From positions 1-64,000 of the forward strand of contig JAQBNL010000069.1 in the NCBI GenBank assembly GCA_028288585.1: DNA of 64,000 nt, written 5' to 3'. How positions within the stretch are numbered: the first letter of the stretch is position 1; each line of letters opens with the position of its first letter. Shown here piece after piece: positions 1 through 9,038 of this stretch. Under the pieces are notes generated by a model. The model was not told where the DNA came from, searched no databases, and worked only from the letters and a program-made list of their open reading frames with translations. This stretch comes from Chitinophagaceae bacterium. GTDB lineage: Bacteria; Bacteroidota; Bacteroidia; Chitinophagales; Chitinophagaceae. Made by a program: the position numbers and the translations under genes.

Positions 1-504
1 GTTAAGTGCATAAAAAAATATCCATGGCTCAACAGCAGTGTGGAAGGTGATAAGATCATCATTAAAAAAGACATCAACATCGGTATGGCAACCGCATTGC
101 CCAGCGGAAATTTAATTGTGCCCGTAATTAAAAATGCCGACCAGTTAAATCTTGTCGGGCTTACAAAGCAGGTAAACGGCCTGGCCAATAAGGCACGCAG
201 TAATAAATTAAATCCTGATGATACCACGGGCGGAACTTTTACCCTCACCAACGTTGGCACTTTCGGCAGCATTGTGGGTACGCCCATTATCAACCAGCCG
301 CAGGTTGCTATCATGGCTATGGGAGCCATTAAAAAGCGCCCCGTTGTTATCGAGACCGAGCAGGGCGACAGCATTGCCATCCGCCACATCATGTATATTT
401 CCCTCAGCTACGACCATCGTGTAATTGATGGCGCACTCGGCTCCACTTTTTTAAATGCCGTTAGCAAAGAGCTGGAAAATTTTGACAGCAACCGGAGTAT
501 TTAA
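1..504 (+). CDS. 2-oxo acid dehydrogenase E2 acyltransferase, C-terminal part
   Basis: This is the 3' end of a dihydrolipoyl acyltransferase (E2) gene. The frame is open to the window edge, so the lipoyl and E3-binding domains lie outside. The GTG start at 40 in the ORF track is an artefact, because in-frame codons continue upstream. The visible part is the catalytic core of the chloramphenicol-acetyltransferase-like fold. It includes the active-site motif DHRVIDG near the C-terminus and the conserved stretches GTFTLTNVG and INQPQVAI. E2 transfers an acyl group from lipoyl-lysine to CoA in the pyruvate, 2-oxoglutarate or branched-chain dehydrogenase complex. Which complex cannot be decided from this fragment. 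Confidence 0.93.
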   Translation, partial: VKCIKKYPWLNSSVEGDKIIIKKDINIGMATALPSGNLIVPVIKNADQLNLVGLTKQVNGLANKARSNKLNPDDTTGGTFTLTNVGTFGSIVGTPIINQPQVAIMAMGAIKKRPVVIETEQGDSIAIRHIMYISLSYDHRVIDGALGSTFLNAVSKELENFDSNRSI

Positions 505-749
505 TTGTCATCCTGAGGAAGTTTATCCTCAGCTTGTCGAAGGGTCGAAGGATTGTTGGGGCTATGAACTGCAGTTCATTGTTCAACATTAGTTCAGGCT
601 GTACGTTACAAGTCCGGCACAGAGCAAAGCACAAATCCTCACCGGGCTTTTCACTTCCATCCTGCAGCCTTGGGACAATCTCTTACTATCAGCAATTTGG
701 GGAACATTTCAAAACCGTGTAGATTTAAACTTGTAACGCAACAGCCTTC

Positions 750-1625
750 ATGCAAACTGCCATTTTAATTCATAACATCTCGTGGGGGCATTCTAGCGAT
801 TCAGTTGAATTTTCTAATGGACTAAGTTTTATAAATCTAAGTAATCATCCAGTTGAGAAACTTTATCATCATATATGTGAGAAAGATGGTATTGATGAAG
901 CATCACCTTATTCATATGACCTTGCATTAATAGTTAATGATGAGATTCTTGGAAATAAAAGTTTTATATCTCATTCAGAATACGCCTTATCCACTTCGGT
1001 ATTAAATATATTAACAATACTAAAGAAAGGAATTCTTGGCTTTTGCCGTGTTATTCATTCAGATGATAATTTTCAAACCTGTCATATGACGTTCCGACTT
1101 TATACAACAGAGACAGATTATGTCGATGAATTAACAGCCGAATATGGAAAATTTGAAAATGAAACAGCACAAAATTTTAGGACAATTTGGAATAACTTAA
1201 AGCTTTTTACAAACAGTTCACGCAAGTCTAGAATTGAAAACGCTTTAAACTTCTTTTATTTTTCGTGGCAAACATTAAGCCTTGAGCAAACTGGAATATG
1301 CCTATCAATTGTATTGGAAACATTATTTACTCCTAATTCAAATAATGAACTAACACATCAGATTGCATACAACATTGCAAATTTTTTTGAAAATAAAAGA
1401 AAGTCAAAGATTGAAAGATATAGATACATTAAAAAATATTATTCAATCCGTTCAAAGCTTGTTCACGGAGAATCGATAAGTGATAGTGAACGTCTTTCTA
1501 TCAAAGATTATTTCAAATTTGTTTGTGACTTACTCCTTAAAATAATTAGTGATAAAGAATTGATTTTAGTATTTAACGATAACAAATCAAGAATAAAATA
1601 TTTGGAAGAAAAACTTTTTACATAA
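750..1625 (+). CDS. Apea-like HEPN domain protein
   Basis: A 291-residue protein with no signal peptide. The C-terminal half (about residues 160-260) resembles the Apea-like HEPN domain: a helical stretch around ALNFFYFSWQTLSLEQ, then IRSKLVHGES, which carries the RX4H motif of HEPN ribonucleases. The N-terminal half has no clear homology to me and may be a sensor or substrate domain, as in ApeA-type proteins. HEPN proteins of this type are often tied to phage defence or RNA cleavage, so that role is inference here. The gene is visibly more AT-rich than the E2 gene before it and sits among repeats, which fits recent transfer. No partner gene such as a MNT antitoxin is adjacent. Confidence 0.72.
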   Translation: MQTAILIHNISWGHSSDSVEFSNGLSFINLSNHPVEKLYHHICEKDGIDEASPYSYDLALIVNDEILGNKSFISHSEYALSTSVLNILTILKKGILGFCRVIHSDDNFQTCHMTFRLYTTETDYVDELTAEYGKFENETAQNFRTIWNNLKLFTNSSRKSRIENALNFFYFSWQTLSLEQTGICLSIVLETLFTPNSNNELTHQIAYNIANFFENKRKSKIERYRYIKKYYSIRSKLVHGESISDSERLSIKDYFKFVCDLLLKIISDKELILVFNDNKSRIKYLEEKLFT

Positions 1626-1637
1626 CATTGATTAATA

Positions 1638-1766
1638 ATGATAGACTTAACCGATAAAAAATGGAAAGAATTTGAAGGCGGTTATAAAATACCTTACGAT
1701 GCTTCAGTTCCATTAAAAAAGTTAGAACAAGCTTCAACCCATGCTATCCGTAGAATGTTTAAATAA
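1638..1766 (+). pseudogene. 42-codon remnant of a longer conserved gene
   Basis: A short frame 12 bp after the HEPN gene encodes MIDLTDKKWKEFEGGYKIPY and ends at RRMFK. The start looks like the N-terminus of a longer bacterial family I have seen beginning with a similar WKEFEGGY-type stretch. That recall is weak and the family is unnamed here. The frame stops just before the REP pair at 1777. The likely reading is a gene truncated by a rearrangement at the repeat. A genuine small protein is the alternative. Confidence 0.5.
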
Positions 1767-1776
1767 TAAAAGAAGC

Positions 1777-1867
1777 GCTGTCCTGAGTTTGTAACTCAGG
1801 ACATTTTCCATAATCTTCGCAACAAAAAATTAAAAAGTAAAGTCCTGAGTTACAAACTCAGGACAGC
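1777..1867. repeat. REPIN-like pair of inverted REP palindromes
   Basis: Two copies of a palindrome with arms GTCCTGAGTT and AACTCAGGAC around a 3-nt centre lie at 1780-1802 and 1842-1864. The second copy is the exact reverse complement of the first, and the match extends outward by GCT. Two inverted REPs around a short spacer is the architecture of a REPIN, normally mobilised by a RAYT (Y1 REP transposase) acting in trans. No RAYT gene is in this window. Related single palindromes occur at 2980 and 4929. Confidence 0.8.
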
Positions 1868-1910
1868 AGTTTACAATACTTTAAAGTCCATAAACTATCT
1901 TAGAATAAAA

Positions 1911-1980
1911 TTATCTCCGCCAATGCTGGTGTTCAATAAGCCTGGTGCGTAAGGTGCACCAACAATAGTATAAACCCAAC
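1911..1980. repeat. 70-bp dispersed repeat A, copy 1
   Basis: This stretch aligns without gaps to 3581-3650. Shared blocks include GTGTTCAATA and GCACCAACAA. Read on the minus strand both copies can encode a similar peptide (VYTIVGAPYAPGLLNT here, VYAVVGAADRQGLLNT in copy 2), and this copy stays open for a few more codons. The repeats may therefore be relics of the 3' end of one gene family. The copy ends 7 bp before the start codon at 1988. Confidence 0.7.
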
Positions 1981-1987
1981 ATGACAA

Positions 1988-2788
1988 ATGAAAAAATTTA
2001 AAAAAATACTTATAGCATTTGCAGTTTTAATCCTAATACTTCTTATTATATTTTTTATTCCCGAAAGCCGAAAGCAAATCAAAACACAACACTTCACTTT
2101 TCGTTTCAGCAGTAGTATTAACACCCAAAAGATCGAAGAACTTGCAAATGCTTTAGAGAGCAATTATTTAAGAATAGGCAATGACCTGAAAACAACACCA
2201 TCTAATAACATTGAAGCAAATGTGTATGCCCAAAGATGGAGGTATATAAAAGCTACTAAAAACTGGAGCGGTTCGGGTAATATTGAAGGCATTTCAAAAC
2301 TTCATTTCTTAGAGCAGGCATGGGGGGAAAGTGATAGCAAAAAAATTGCTGTTCATGAATTTGCCCATACAGTAACTTTGAAATTACTTATAGACAATGA
2401 AAAGCAACCACTAAACTTTAAGGAATTTGACAAAAAGTTTTCAACTTTCCCTACGTGGCTTTGGGAAGCAATAAGCGTATATGAAGCACATCAATTCGTT
2501 GACCCTAAAACATTACCTTATTTAAATAATAATCAATATCCAGGTATCTCAGAACTTAATAGTCGTTTAAACGGCGGAAAGATATATAGTTGCGGTTATA
2601 CAATTATTGAATTCATTTTATCCAGGTACGGACAAGATAACTTCGTAAATCTTATTAAACATTACGGAGACCTGAAAGCTGTATTCAATGTAACAGATGA
2701 CCAATTTTGTAAAGACTGGTATGCGTTTGTTAAAGAGAAATATTTAAAATTTTTGTCTCAGCGGGGGTTTTCACAAAATACACTGTAA
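1988..2788 (+). CDS. membrane-anchored HExxH metallopeptidase-like protein (MA clan)
   Basis: A 266-residue protein beginning with a hydrophobic segment (residues 7-24) that anchors it in the inner membrane or acts as a signal. A zinc-binding HEFAH motif sits at residues 123-127, and a downstream WLWEAISVYEA supplies a glutamate in the position expected for a gluzincin third ligand. This layout matches small peptidase-MA-like proteins. The substrate is unknown. The gene is AT-rich, stands alone between repeats, and its last codons overlap an inverted repeat (2759-2822), so the C-terminal SQRGFSQNTL may be repeat-derived. An enzymatic role is inferred from motifs only. Confidence 0.7.
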   Translation: MKKFKKILIAFAVLILILLIIFFIPESRKQIKTQHFTFRFSSSINTQKIEELANALESNYLRIGNDLKTTPSNNIEANVYAQRWRYIKATKNWSGSGNIEGISKLHFLEQAWGESDSKKIAVHEFAHTVTLKLLIDNEKQPLNFKEFDKKFSTFPTWLWEAISVYEAHQFVDPKTLPYLNNNQYPGISELNSRLNGGKIYSCGYTIIEFILSRYGQDNFVNLIKHYGDLKAVFNVTDDQFCKDWYAFVKEKYLKFLSQRGFSQNTL

Positions 2789-2822
2789 ACTCAAAAGAAT
2801 TCTCCGTGAAACCCCCATGCTG
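2759..2822. repeat. imperfect inverted repeat overlapping the peptidase 3' end
   Basis: The left arm CAGCGGGGGTTTTCAC at 2759-2774 pairs with GTGAAACCCCCATGCTG at 2806-2822, with small bulges and a loop of about 31 nt. It overlaps the last codons and stop of the 1988 gene. It lacks a clear T tract, so it is more likely a palindromic mobile element than a simple terminator. Confidence 0.5.
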
Positions 2823-2979
2823 AATATTCTTACATCAATTGTAGATACCACTTTACCAATAAATTAAAAACTTTCAAAAATCACTACATTAAAGTTGCAG
2901 GTTTTGAAATCATCGGGGGTTCATTTCCGCAAACTTTAAATTGATAGAAACTTTCATTTGGAAATGAAAACCGCAGCTA

Positions 2980-3000
2980 GTCCTCGTTTGTAACGAGGAC
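2980..3000. repeat. single REP-like palindrome
   Basis: Perfect arms GTCCTCGTT and AACGAGGAC flank TGT. It shares the GTCCT start, AGGAC end and TGT/ACA centre with the REPs at 1780 and 1842, and so belongs to the same family with a changed stem core. Confidence 0.75.
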
Positions 3001-3020
3001 ATACAATAATTTTACTATTA

Positions 3021-3081
3021 CGTCTTTGCGAGGCGTTTTCTAAACCACATTACAAAATATTTTTCTGTGCGCCAAAGCAAT
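3021..3081. repeat. 60-bp dispersed repeat B, copy 1
   Basis: Begins CGTCTTTGCGAGGCG and ends GTGCGCCAAAGCAAT. It aligns with 3662-3720 with about a dozen differences. The GCGAGGCG and CGCC.AAGCAAT ends are of the kind found in widespread Bacteroidota intergenic repeats. No coding function is seen. Confidence 0.7.
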
Positions 3082-3224
3082 GACGGAGACTTTATGCTTC
3101 TCCTGATTTCCACAAGAATATGTTACAGGGATAAGTGAAACTGCATATATTTATGTTGGACAATTTGAATTAAATTTTTTCTAAAACGTATTAAAAAAGA
3201 ACATAGATAATCTTCTAAAATAAA

Positions 3225-3575
3225 ATGGAAAAGCACAGAATATATACAATGTCATTTGCAGGTGTTTATCCCCATTACATTGCAAAGGCGGAGAAAAAGG
3301 GCCGCACCAAAGCTGAGGTAGATGAGATCATTTGTTGGTTAACAGGATATGATCAAAAAGCATTGCAGCAACAGATCAACCTGAAGAATGATTTTGAAAC
3401 CTTCTTCGCACAGGCACCCCAACTAAACAAAAATGTCTCTCAAATTACCGGTGTAATTTGTGGTTATCGTGTGGAAAAAATAGAAGACAAACTCATGCAA
3501 AAAGTTCGTTACCTGGATAAGCTGATAGACGAATTGGCTAAAGGAAAAACAATGGAAAAGATCTTAAGAAAGTAA
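3225..3575 (+). CDS. DUF2200 domain-containing protein
   Basis: A 116-residue cytosolic protein covering the whole DUF2200 family from [24 protein letters not shown] through EEVDEII-like WLTGYD to the C-terminal [13 protein letters not shown]. The match to the family is close and full length. Function is not known. The family is small, spread sporadically across bacteria, and often sits alone as it does here. It lies between copies of repeat B upstream and repeat A downstream, so this segment may have been inserted as a unit. Confidence 0.9.
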   Translation: MEKHRIYTMSFAGVYPHYIAKAEKKGRTKAEVDEIICWLTGYDQKALQQQINLKNDFETFFAQAPQLNKNVSQITGVICGYRVEKIEDKLMQKVRYLDKLIDELAKGKTMEKILRK

Positions 3576-3580
3576 AGGAT

Positions 3581-3650
3581 ATTTATCCGCCGTTGTTAGT
3601 GTTCAATAGGCCTTGTCTGTCAGCTGCACCAACAACAGCATAAACCTGCG
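3581..3650. repeat. 70-bp dispersed repeat A, copy 2
   Basis: Aligns gap-free with 1911-1980. It starts 6 bp after the DUF2200 stop codon. The minus-strand reading QVYAVVGAADRQGLLNTNNGG then stops. Weak inverted arms (GTTGTTAGTG and CACCAACAAC) are also present. Confidence 0.7.
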
Positions 3651-3661
3651 AATAGTGCCTA

Positions 3662-3720
3662 CGTCTTTGCGAGGCGCTTTGTAAACTACATTGCAAAATG
3701 TTTTTGTGCGCCGAAGCAAT
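3662..3720. repeat. 60-bp dispersed repeat B, copy 2
   Basis: Second copy of the repeat at 3021, starting CGTCTTTGCGAGGCG and ending GCCGAAGCAAT. It follows copy 2 of repeat A by 11 bp. Confidence 0.7.
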
Positions 3721-3901
3721 CTCATATTAAACATTGCTTGCTGCTTACAATGATGCTATAAGGAGCAAAAAAAGTAAGTGGTGAACAATTCTTTTATTAA
3801 TTATTTGGCTTTAAAATTGGGGCGTTTGGCCGGGAAAAATACAGACAATGGAGAAGAAGGAATTCTTATTATAAGATTACTTCAGCTTAGGTTTTTATTA
3901 A

Positions 3902-4915
<1,014 letters not shown>

Positions 4916-4928
4916 AATAAAGAAGCAT

Positions 4929-4964
4929 AAATTAAGTCCCCGCTTACAAGCGAGGACTTAATTT
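4929..4964. terminator. palindromic bidirectional terminator, REP-like
   Basis: Near-perfect 17-bp arms starting AAATTAAGTCC, with CGCTT/AAGCG at the centre and one mismatch, lie between convergent genes. The A/T-rich outer arms give T runs on both strands. The GTCC..GGAC core and ACA centre link it to the REPs at 1780-3000, so a REP may have been co-opted as a terminator. Confidence 0.65.
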
Positions 4965-4976
4965 AACCTGATAGTA

Positions 4977-5828
4977 TTACTGGTAAACTCTTACATAGTC
5001 TATATACATACTGGCAGGTAATTTAGTATCGTCAATTGTTTGACCGGGCCAGTTACCACCTACAGCCATATTCAATAAAATAAAAAATGGTTTATGAAAT
5101 TCATCTGTACCATTGATACTGTTTAAAATATTTGCTTCATGATATTTCACTCCGTCTAAATACCAGCGGATGGCTGCGGAATCCCATTCAATTGCATAAA
5201 TATGATAGTCTGCAGGAGTAGTGGTAGTATTGCCGCCATAACTGGAATATCCATTATTATCCCAATGAATGGTACCGTATATTTTATTTTCAACATTGAT
5301 ATGCTCCATGATATCCGTTTCGCCACAGGCTGGCCAGCTTACTGTATTAATATTAGCGCCCAGCATCCAAAAGGCTGGCCATAAGCCTTGTCCCAGTGGA
5401 AGCTTAATACGGGCTTCAATTTTTCCATAAGTAAACTCACGCTTGCCTTGCGTTTTTAACCTTGCAGAAGTATAGTTATTTGCTTTTACCCTTTGCTTTT
5501 TTGCAGTAATAATAAGGTTGCCATTTGCCACTGTAGCATTTGCCGCCTGGTAATATTGTTTTTCATTATTACCCCAGCCACCGCCGCCGGTTTCAAATGT
5601 CCAGTTGGCGGTATTTACGGCAGTGCCGTCAAATTCATCGGACCATACTAAGTTTGTAAAGGAAGTAGCAGTGATAGTAGCAGCTGCAGTGTTGGTTTGT
5701 TTGCCAACAATCAGATTATTGTTTTTAATTAGTTCTGTGTTCAGGTTTTTCTTGCACCCGGTGAATAGGAACAAAGCTGATAAAGTAATTAAAACCGGTA
5801 AAGTGTTGTGATTGATTTGTTTTTTCAT
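4977..5828 (-). CDS. GH16 family endo-beta-glucanase lipoprotein
   Basis: A secreted glycoside hydrolase family 16 enzyme (laminarinase or licheninase type). I chose the start at MKKQINHN, 17 codons inside the ORF, because it gives a clean lipoprotein signal ending LFLFTGCKK, with Cys as the lipidated residue. The catalytic signature GETDIMEHI contains the nucleophile and acid/base glutamates (E..D..E). Substrate-cleft residues follow in YGTIHWDNNG. The C-terminal WDSAAIRWYLDG and MYIDYVRVYQ stretches are typical of the jelly-roll. It probably cleaves beta-1,3- or mixed-linkage glucans at the cell surface. No SusCD partner is adjacent. Confidence 0.92.
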   Translation of the reverse strand: MKKQINHNTLPVLITLSALFLFTGCKKNLNTELIKNNNLIVGKQTNTAAATITATSFTNLVWSDEFDGTAVNTANWTFETGGGGWGNNEKQYYQAANATVANGNLIITAKKQRVKANNYTSARLKTQGKREFTYGKIEARIKLPLGQGLWPAFWMLGANINTVSWPACGETDIMEHINVENKIYGTIHWDNNGYSSYGGNTTTTPADYHIYAIEWDSAAIRWYLDGVKYHEANILNSINGTDEFHKPFFILLNMAVGGNWPGQTIDDTKLPASMYIDYVRVYQ

Positions 5829-6005
5829 ATAGAAATTTTTAGGTTGGAAATACAGCTTAAATATATACAATAAAAGCATGTTTTACCAGGCACATTCTTA
5901 AAAATTTCTACTGGTACGAATCGAATATTGGCTCTTTTACATTTCAATAATTCAACGTAAATAAATGATAAATTGCCAAGAGGATAATGCCCCCGGAAAA
6001 AGCGC

Positions 6006-6500
6006 TTAAAAGTCAGGTACAAAAACATTTCCTAATTCCAGCATCCGGTTATGCATCGCTTCAAACATTTCTTTCCTGGGGTTTTCGGTTGGTATCGGGG
6101 GAAGGTCTAACGTTTGTGCAGGTCTGCCAAATTCTTTAAAGAAAGTTTCAAAACCCGCAGGAGTTATCAGCAGCAATGCTTTTGCCGTATCGGTTATAAG
6201 ATTAAAATGATGCGGAACATTTTTAGGCAGCACTACAAACTCACCGGCACCTGCTTTAAATTTCTTATCCCCCACATGAAAATCTATTTCACCTTCAAGA
6301 ATATAAAAAGATTCATCTTCCAGCTTATGATAATGCGGCGGCGCCATAAACCCTTTGCGAAAGTTGCAATGAATAAGTGTAAAGGCATTGTCCGTATCCA
6401 CTCCTGTTGCTAAAAAAGAAAATGTGTGTGCAATGTAATGAACAGAATTTTCCAGTGTTGGCTTTTGGCAGACTGCAGCCTGCATTATTGCTTCTTTCAT
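6006..6500 (-). CDS. cupin domain protein (quercetinase-like)
   Basis: A 164-residue single-domain cupin. Motif 1 is HYHKLEDESFYILEGEIDF and supplies two His and a Glu. Motif 2 lies around VVLPKNVPHHFNL and supplies the last His, so a metal site is complete. Cupins of this size include dioxygenases, isomerases and ligand-binding proteins, and the reaction cannot be assigned. It lies downstream of the GAF-LuxR regulator on the same strand. A hairpin at 6545 sits about 45 bp before its start and could be a regulatory site. Confidence 0.82.
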   Translation of the reverse strand: MKEAIMQAAVCQKPTLENSVHYIAHTFSFLATGVDTDNAFTLIHCNFRKGFMAPPHYHKLEDESFYILEGEIDFHVGDKKFKAGAGEFVVLPKNVPHHFNLITDTAKALLLITPAGFETFFKEFGRPAQTLDLPPIPTENPRKEMFEAMHNRMLELGNVFVPDF

Positions 6501-6544
6501 AAAATAAATTTTATCAAACCTACATTACATTATCGCCGTTCGTT

Positions 6545-6560
6545 TCTACCAAATGGTAGA
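6545..6560. promoter_or_regulatory. perfect palindrome upstream of the cupin gene
   Basis: TCTACCAAATGGTAGA is a 16-bp element with perfect 6-bp arms, about 45 bp upstream of the cupin start, between it and the LuxR-type gene. It could be an operator for the neighbouring regulator or a weak plus-strand terminator, since T6 follows it on that strand. This is inference from position. Confidence 0.35.
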
Positions 6561-6573
6561 TTTTTTATAACAT

Positions 6574-6596
6574 GGTGAGACCGGGACGGTCAGACC
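6574..6596. repeat. imperfect palindrome C, copy 1, overlapping a stop codon
   Basis: The core AGACCGGGACGGTCAGACCA is shared base for base with the hairpin at 58082. The arms GGTGAGACCG and CGGTCAGACC pair with two mismatches. The element covers the stop codon of the LuxR-type gene and encodes its last residues. Confidence 0.65.
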
Positions 6597-7453
6597 ACCC
6601 ACCCCAATTCGATTGCTTTTAAAATAGCAGCGGTGCGGTTAGCCACATCCAGCTTCTGGTAAATATTGAGTGTATGTGTTTTAATGGTGCCTGCAGACAC
6701 AAAAAGTTTTTCAGCAATTGCTTTATTAGGCAACCCTGTAACCAGTAAGAACAGTACTTCTTTTTCACGTTCAGTTAATTGCTCCAATGCTTTTTTTGAT
6801 TTGGGAGGTAATTGTTCAGCATTGCCCCAGCGCCATTCTTTTTGTGTGCCTTCTGTTTTTACGTATGGCTTTGCCTGCATCTTTGCCAGCTCCAATGCAC
6901 GTACCACAAAATTGCCAACTGTTTTTAAAATATAAAGATGATGTTGCTGATACACATTTTTGTGGATTGTTCTAACTACGATCAATCCTACAACTTTATC
7001 ATTTAGTTTTAGCGGGGTATATAATGCGGCTTTGGGGTCAGCGCCTGCAATTGGTACAGGCTTTTTGGGAACGTATTTAGTAATTTCTTTCTCAAGATCA
7101 TTCATAAATATATCCTGCTCATTTCTAATACACCAGGAGGCTAAACGATTTTCATCAATCGCATCAACCACAAAATCCGGAATCCTTTTTCCATCTTCTA
7201 TCATTCCTCTATACAAAATAGTGCCCTCCTTTTCATCATAAATGCCAACGGAAAATTGGTATGCATCCATAAGGTGATTTACATTCTCATAAATAGCAGC
7301 AGTAATTTCTTCAATAGAAAGCTGCGGGGTTATCAAGTCAGCCACAGTATTTAAGATGTGGAGCTGTTCTGTCCAGTCAACCTTATTATGCTTTGCAACC
7401 TTACTTCTCCAGGAGGAGAATTGTTGTTTAAATGAATTTGCAGGAGGCTTCAC
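6590..7453 (-). CDS. GAF-domain LuxR-type transcriptional regulator
   Basis: A 287-residue cytosolic regulator. Residues about 40-190 form a GAF-like sensor (EEITAAIYENVNHLMDAYQFSVGIYDEKEG). The C-terminus is a LuxR/FixJ helix-turn-helix, seen as LTEREKEVLFLLVTGLPNKAIAEKLFVSAGTIKTH. It has no receiver domain, so it is likely controlled by a small ligand or redox state bound by the GAF domain. It is read towards the cupin gene 89 bp downstream and diverges from the M16 peptidase pair, and either is a plausible target. It ends in TGA within a palindrome. Confidence 0.87.
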   Translation of the reverse strand: MKPPANSFKQQFSSWRSKVAKHNKVDWTEQLHILNTVADLITPQLSIEEITAAIYENVNHLMDAYQFSVGIYDEKEGTILYRGMIEDGKRIPDFVVDAIDENRLASWCIRNEQDIFMNDLEKEITKYVPKKPVPIAGADPKAALYTPLKLNDKVVGLIVVRTIHKNVYQQHHLYILKTVGNFVVRALELAKMQAKPYVKTEGTQKEWRWGNAEQLPPKSKKALEQLTEREKEVLFLLVTGLPNKAIAEKLFVSAGTIKTHTLNIYQKLDVANRTAAILKAIELGWVV

Positions 7454-7682
7454 TTTATTAATGTTGACTTTTTGAGTCTTCTAAAATTAATATTAATCAT
7501 TTATAAGTAACAGCCTTATACTGTAATGAAAGATTTATGGGGAGATACCAGGCAAATAATAATATTTTACACACAGTCCCCGCTATTGTAACACCGCTAA
7601 TCATCCCTTAATAACCTTTATCACAAAATTGAACCCGGCAGGCCTTAATTTGATATATTGCGCCCTAATAAAAACTTTATCA

Positions 7683-9008
7683 ATGCATATAAAAAAAGCA
7701 CTATCAGCAGGCATATTTTTTTGCTTTGCTGTACTAACCTTACAGGCTCAGCAGGTAAAATTTACTGAATACAATTTACCCAATGGCCTTCATGTTATTT
7801 TACACCAGGATAAAACTGCACCTGTTGTTGCAGTTACTGTATTTTACCATGTTGGCTCCAAGAATGAACTGGTTGGCCGTACTGGCTTTGCTCACTTTTT
7901 TGAGCACCTTTTATTTGAAGGCACCGACAATATTAAACGTGGCGAATTCTCAAAATATGTTTCCAGTAATGGCGGGCAGGATAATGCAACCACCTCGCAG
8001 GACAGAACCTTTTATTACGAAGTATTTCCATCAAATCAATTAAAGCTTGGCTTATGGCTGGAAAGTGAAAGGATGATGCACCCCGTAATAAATGAGGTTG
8101 GCGTAAAAACTCAAAACGAAGTGGTGAAAGAAGAAAAACGCATGCGTGTAGATAACCAGCCTTACGGCCATGTGGTTGAACAGACTTTTACAAAACTATT
8201 TACCAATCATCCTTATCATTGGCAGCCTATTGGTTCTATGGCAGACCTTGATGCTGCAAAACTGGATGAGTTCAGGGATTTTTTTAAAAAATATTATATA
8301 CCTAACAACGCAGTCTTAACCATTGCAGGCGATATTAATATTGATGAAACAAAACAACTGGTTGCAGCTTATTTTGGTGATATTCCCAAAGGGCCTGCCA
8401 TAGTTCAGCCATCAATAATGGAAGCGCCCATAACAAGGGAAATTATTGATACAGGCTACGATGCCAACATTAAAATTCCAATGATTATCGCTTCCTACCG
8501 CACACCGGGCCTTGCCACACACGATTCAAAAGTTTTAGAACTTGTTTCTACTTATTTATCCGGAGGTGCCAGCTCTAAATTGTATAAAAAGATGGTTGAT
8601 GATAAAAAGAATGCCTTACAGGTAGGCGCATTTAATTATGCTTTGGAAGATTATGGAGCTTATATAATGTATGCTTTACCCAATAACAACAATACACTTC
8701 CTGTTCTGTTAAGTGATATTGATGAGGAAGTTAAAAAAGTACAAACTGATCTTATCAGCGAGCAGGATTATAAAAAGCTAATGAACAAAGCTGAGAATGG
8801 ATTTGTAAGCAATAATACATCTATGCTGGGAGTGGCCGGTAATCTTTCAGATGCTTACATATATAACAGGAATACAAACTACATTAATGATGAACTGAAT
8901 GATATAAGAAAAATAACACGGGAAGAAATAAGATCAGTAGCCCGGAAATATCTTAATAAAAATCAACGCGTGGTCTTATATTATTTACCTAAATCTTCTG
9001 ACCAATAA
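7683..9008 (+). CDS. M16 family zinc peptidase, active subunit
   Basis: A secreted M16 (insulinase/processing-peptidase) protein. The ORF opens at 7629, but the ATG at 7683 gives the expected signal peptide MHIKKALSAGIFFCFAVLTLQAQ and is preferred. The inverted zinc motif HFFEH is intact at residues 71-75, so this is the catalytic half. It is about 440 residues with N- and C-terminal M16 domains. It is followed after 30 bp by a second M16 gene lacking the motif, giving the two-subunit layout of bacterial periplasmic PqqL/YmxG-like pairs. It probably degrades peptides in the periplasm. Confidence 0.93.
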   Translation: MHIKKALSAGIFFCFAVLTLQAQQVKFTEYNLPNGLHVILHQDKTAPVVAVTVFYHVGSKNELVGRTGFAHFFEHLLFEGTDNIKRGEFSKYVSSNGGQDNATTSQDRTFYYEVFPSNQLKLGLWLESERMMHPVINEVGVKTQNEVVKEEKRMRVDNQPYGHVVEQTFTKLFTNHPYHWQPIGSMADLDAAKLDEFRDFFKKYYIPNNAVLTIAGDINIDETKQLVAAYFGDIPKGPAIVQPSIMEAPITREIIDTGYDANIKIPMIIASYRTPGLATHDSKVLELVSTYLSGGASSKLYKKMVDDKKNALQVGAFNYALEDYGAYIMYALPNNNNTLPVLLSDIDEEVKKVQTDLISEQDYKKLMNKAENGFVSNNTSMLGVAGNLSDAYIYNRNTNYINDELNDIRKITREEIRSVARKYLNKNQRVVLYYLPKSSDQ

Positions 9009-9038
9009 ATTTCTCTTGCCAGAATAAAAAAATAAAAA

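Larger units (their letters stand above)
2789..3224. other. 436-bp intergenic region with repeats
   Basis: No coding frame is convincing here. The stretch holds the right arm of the 2759 inverted repeat, a single REP palindrome at 2980 and copy 1 of repeat B at 3021. The last 100 bp before the DUF2200 start are AT-rich and presumably hold its promoter, but no clear element is visible. Confidence 0.6.

Noticed and set aside
534-722. 62-aa ORF in the gap after the E2 gene
   Set aside because: Composition is not protein-like and the DNA resembles a Bacteroidota intergenic repeat (TCATCCTGAGG, CTTGTCGAAGG). No start context and no recognisable protein.
1911-3650. Integron attC sites and gene cassettes
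   Set aside because: Repeat A has weak inverted arms, but no canonical attC core pair is seen and no integrase gene is present, so only a cassette-like remark is kept.
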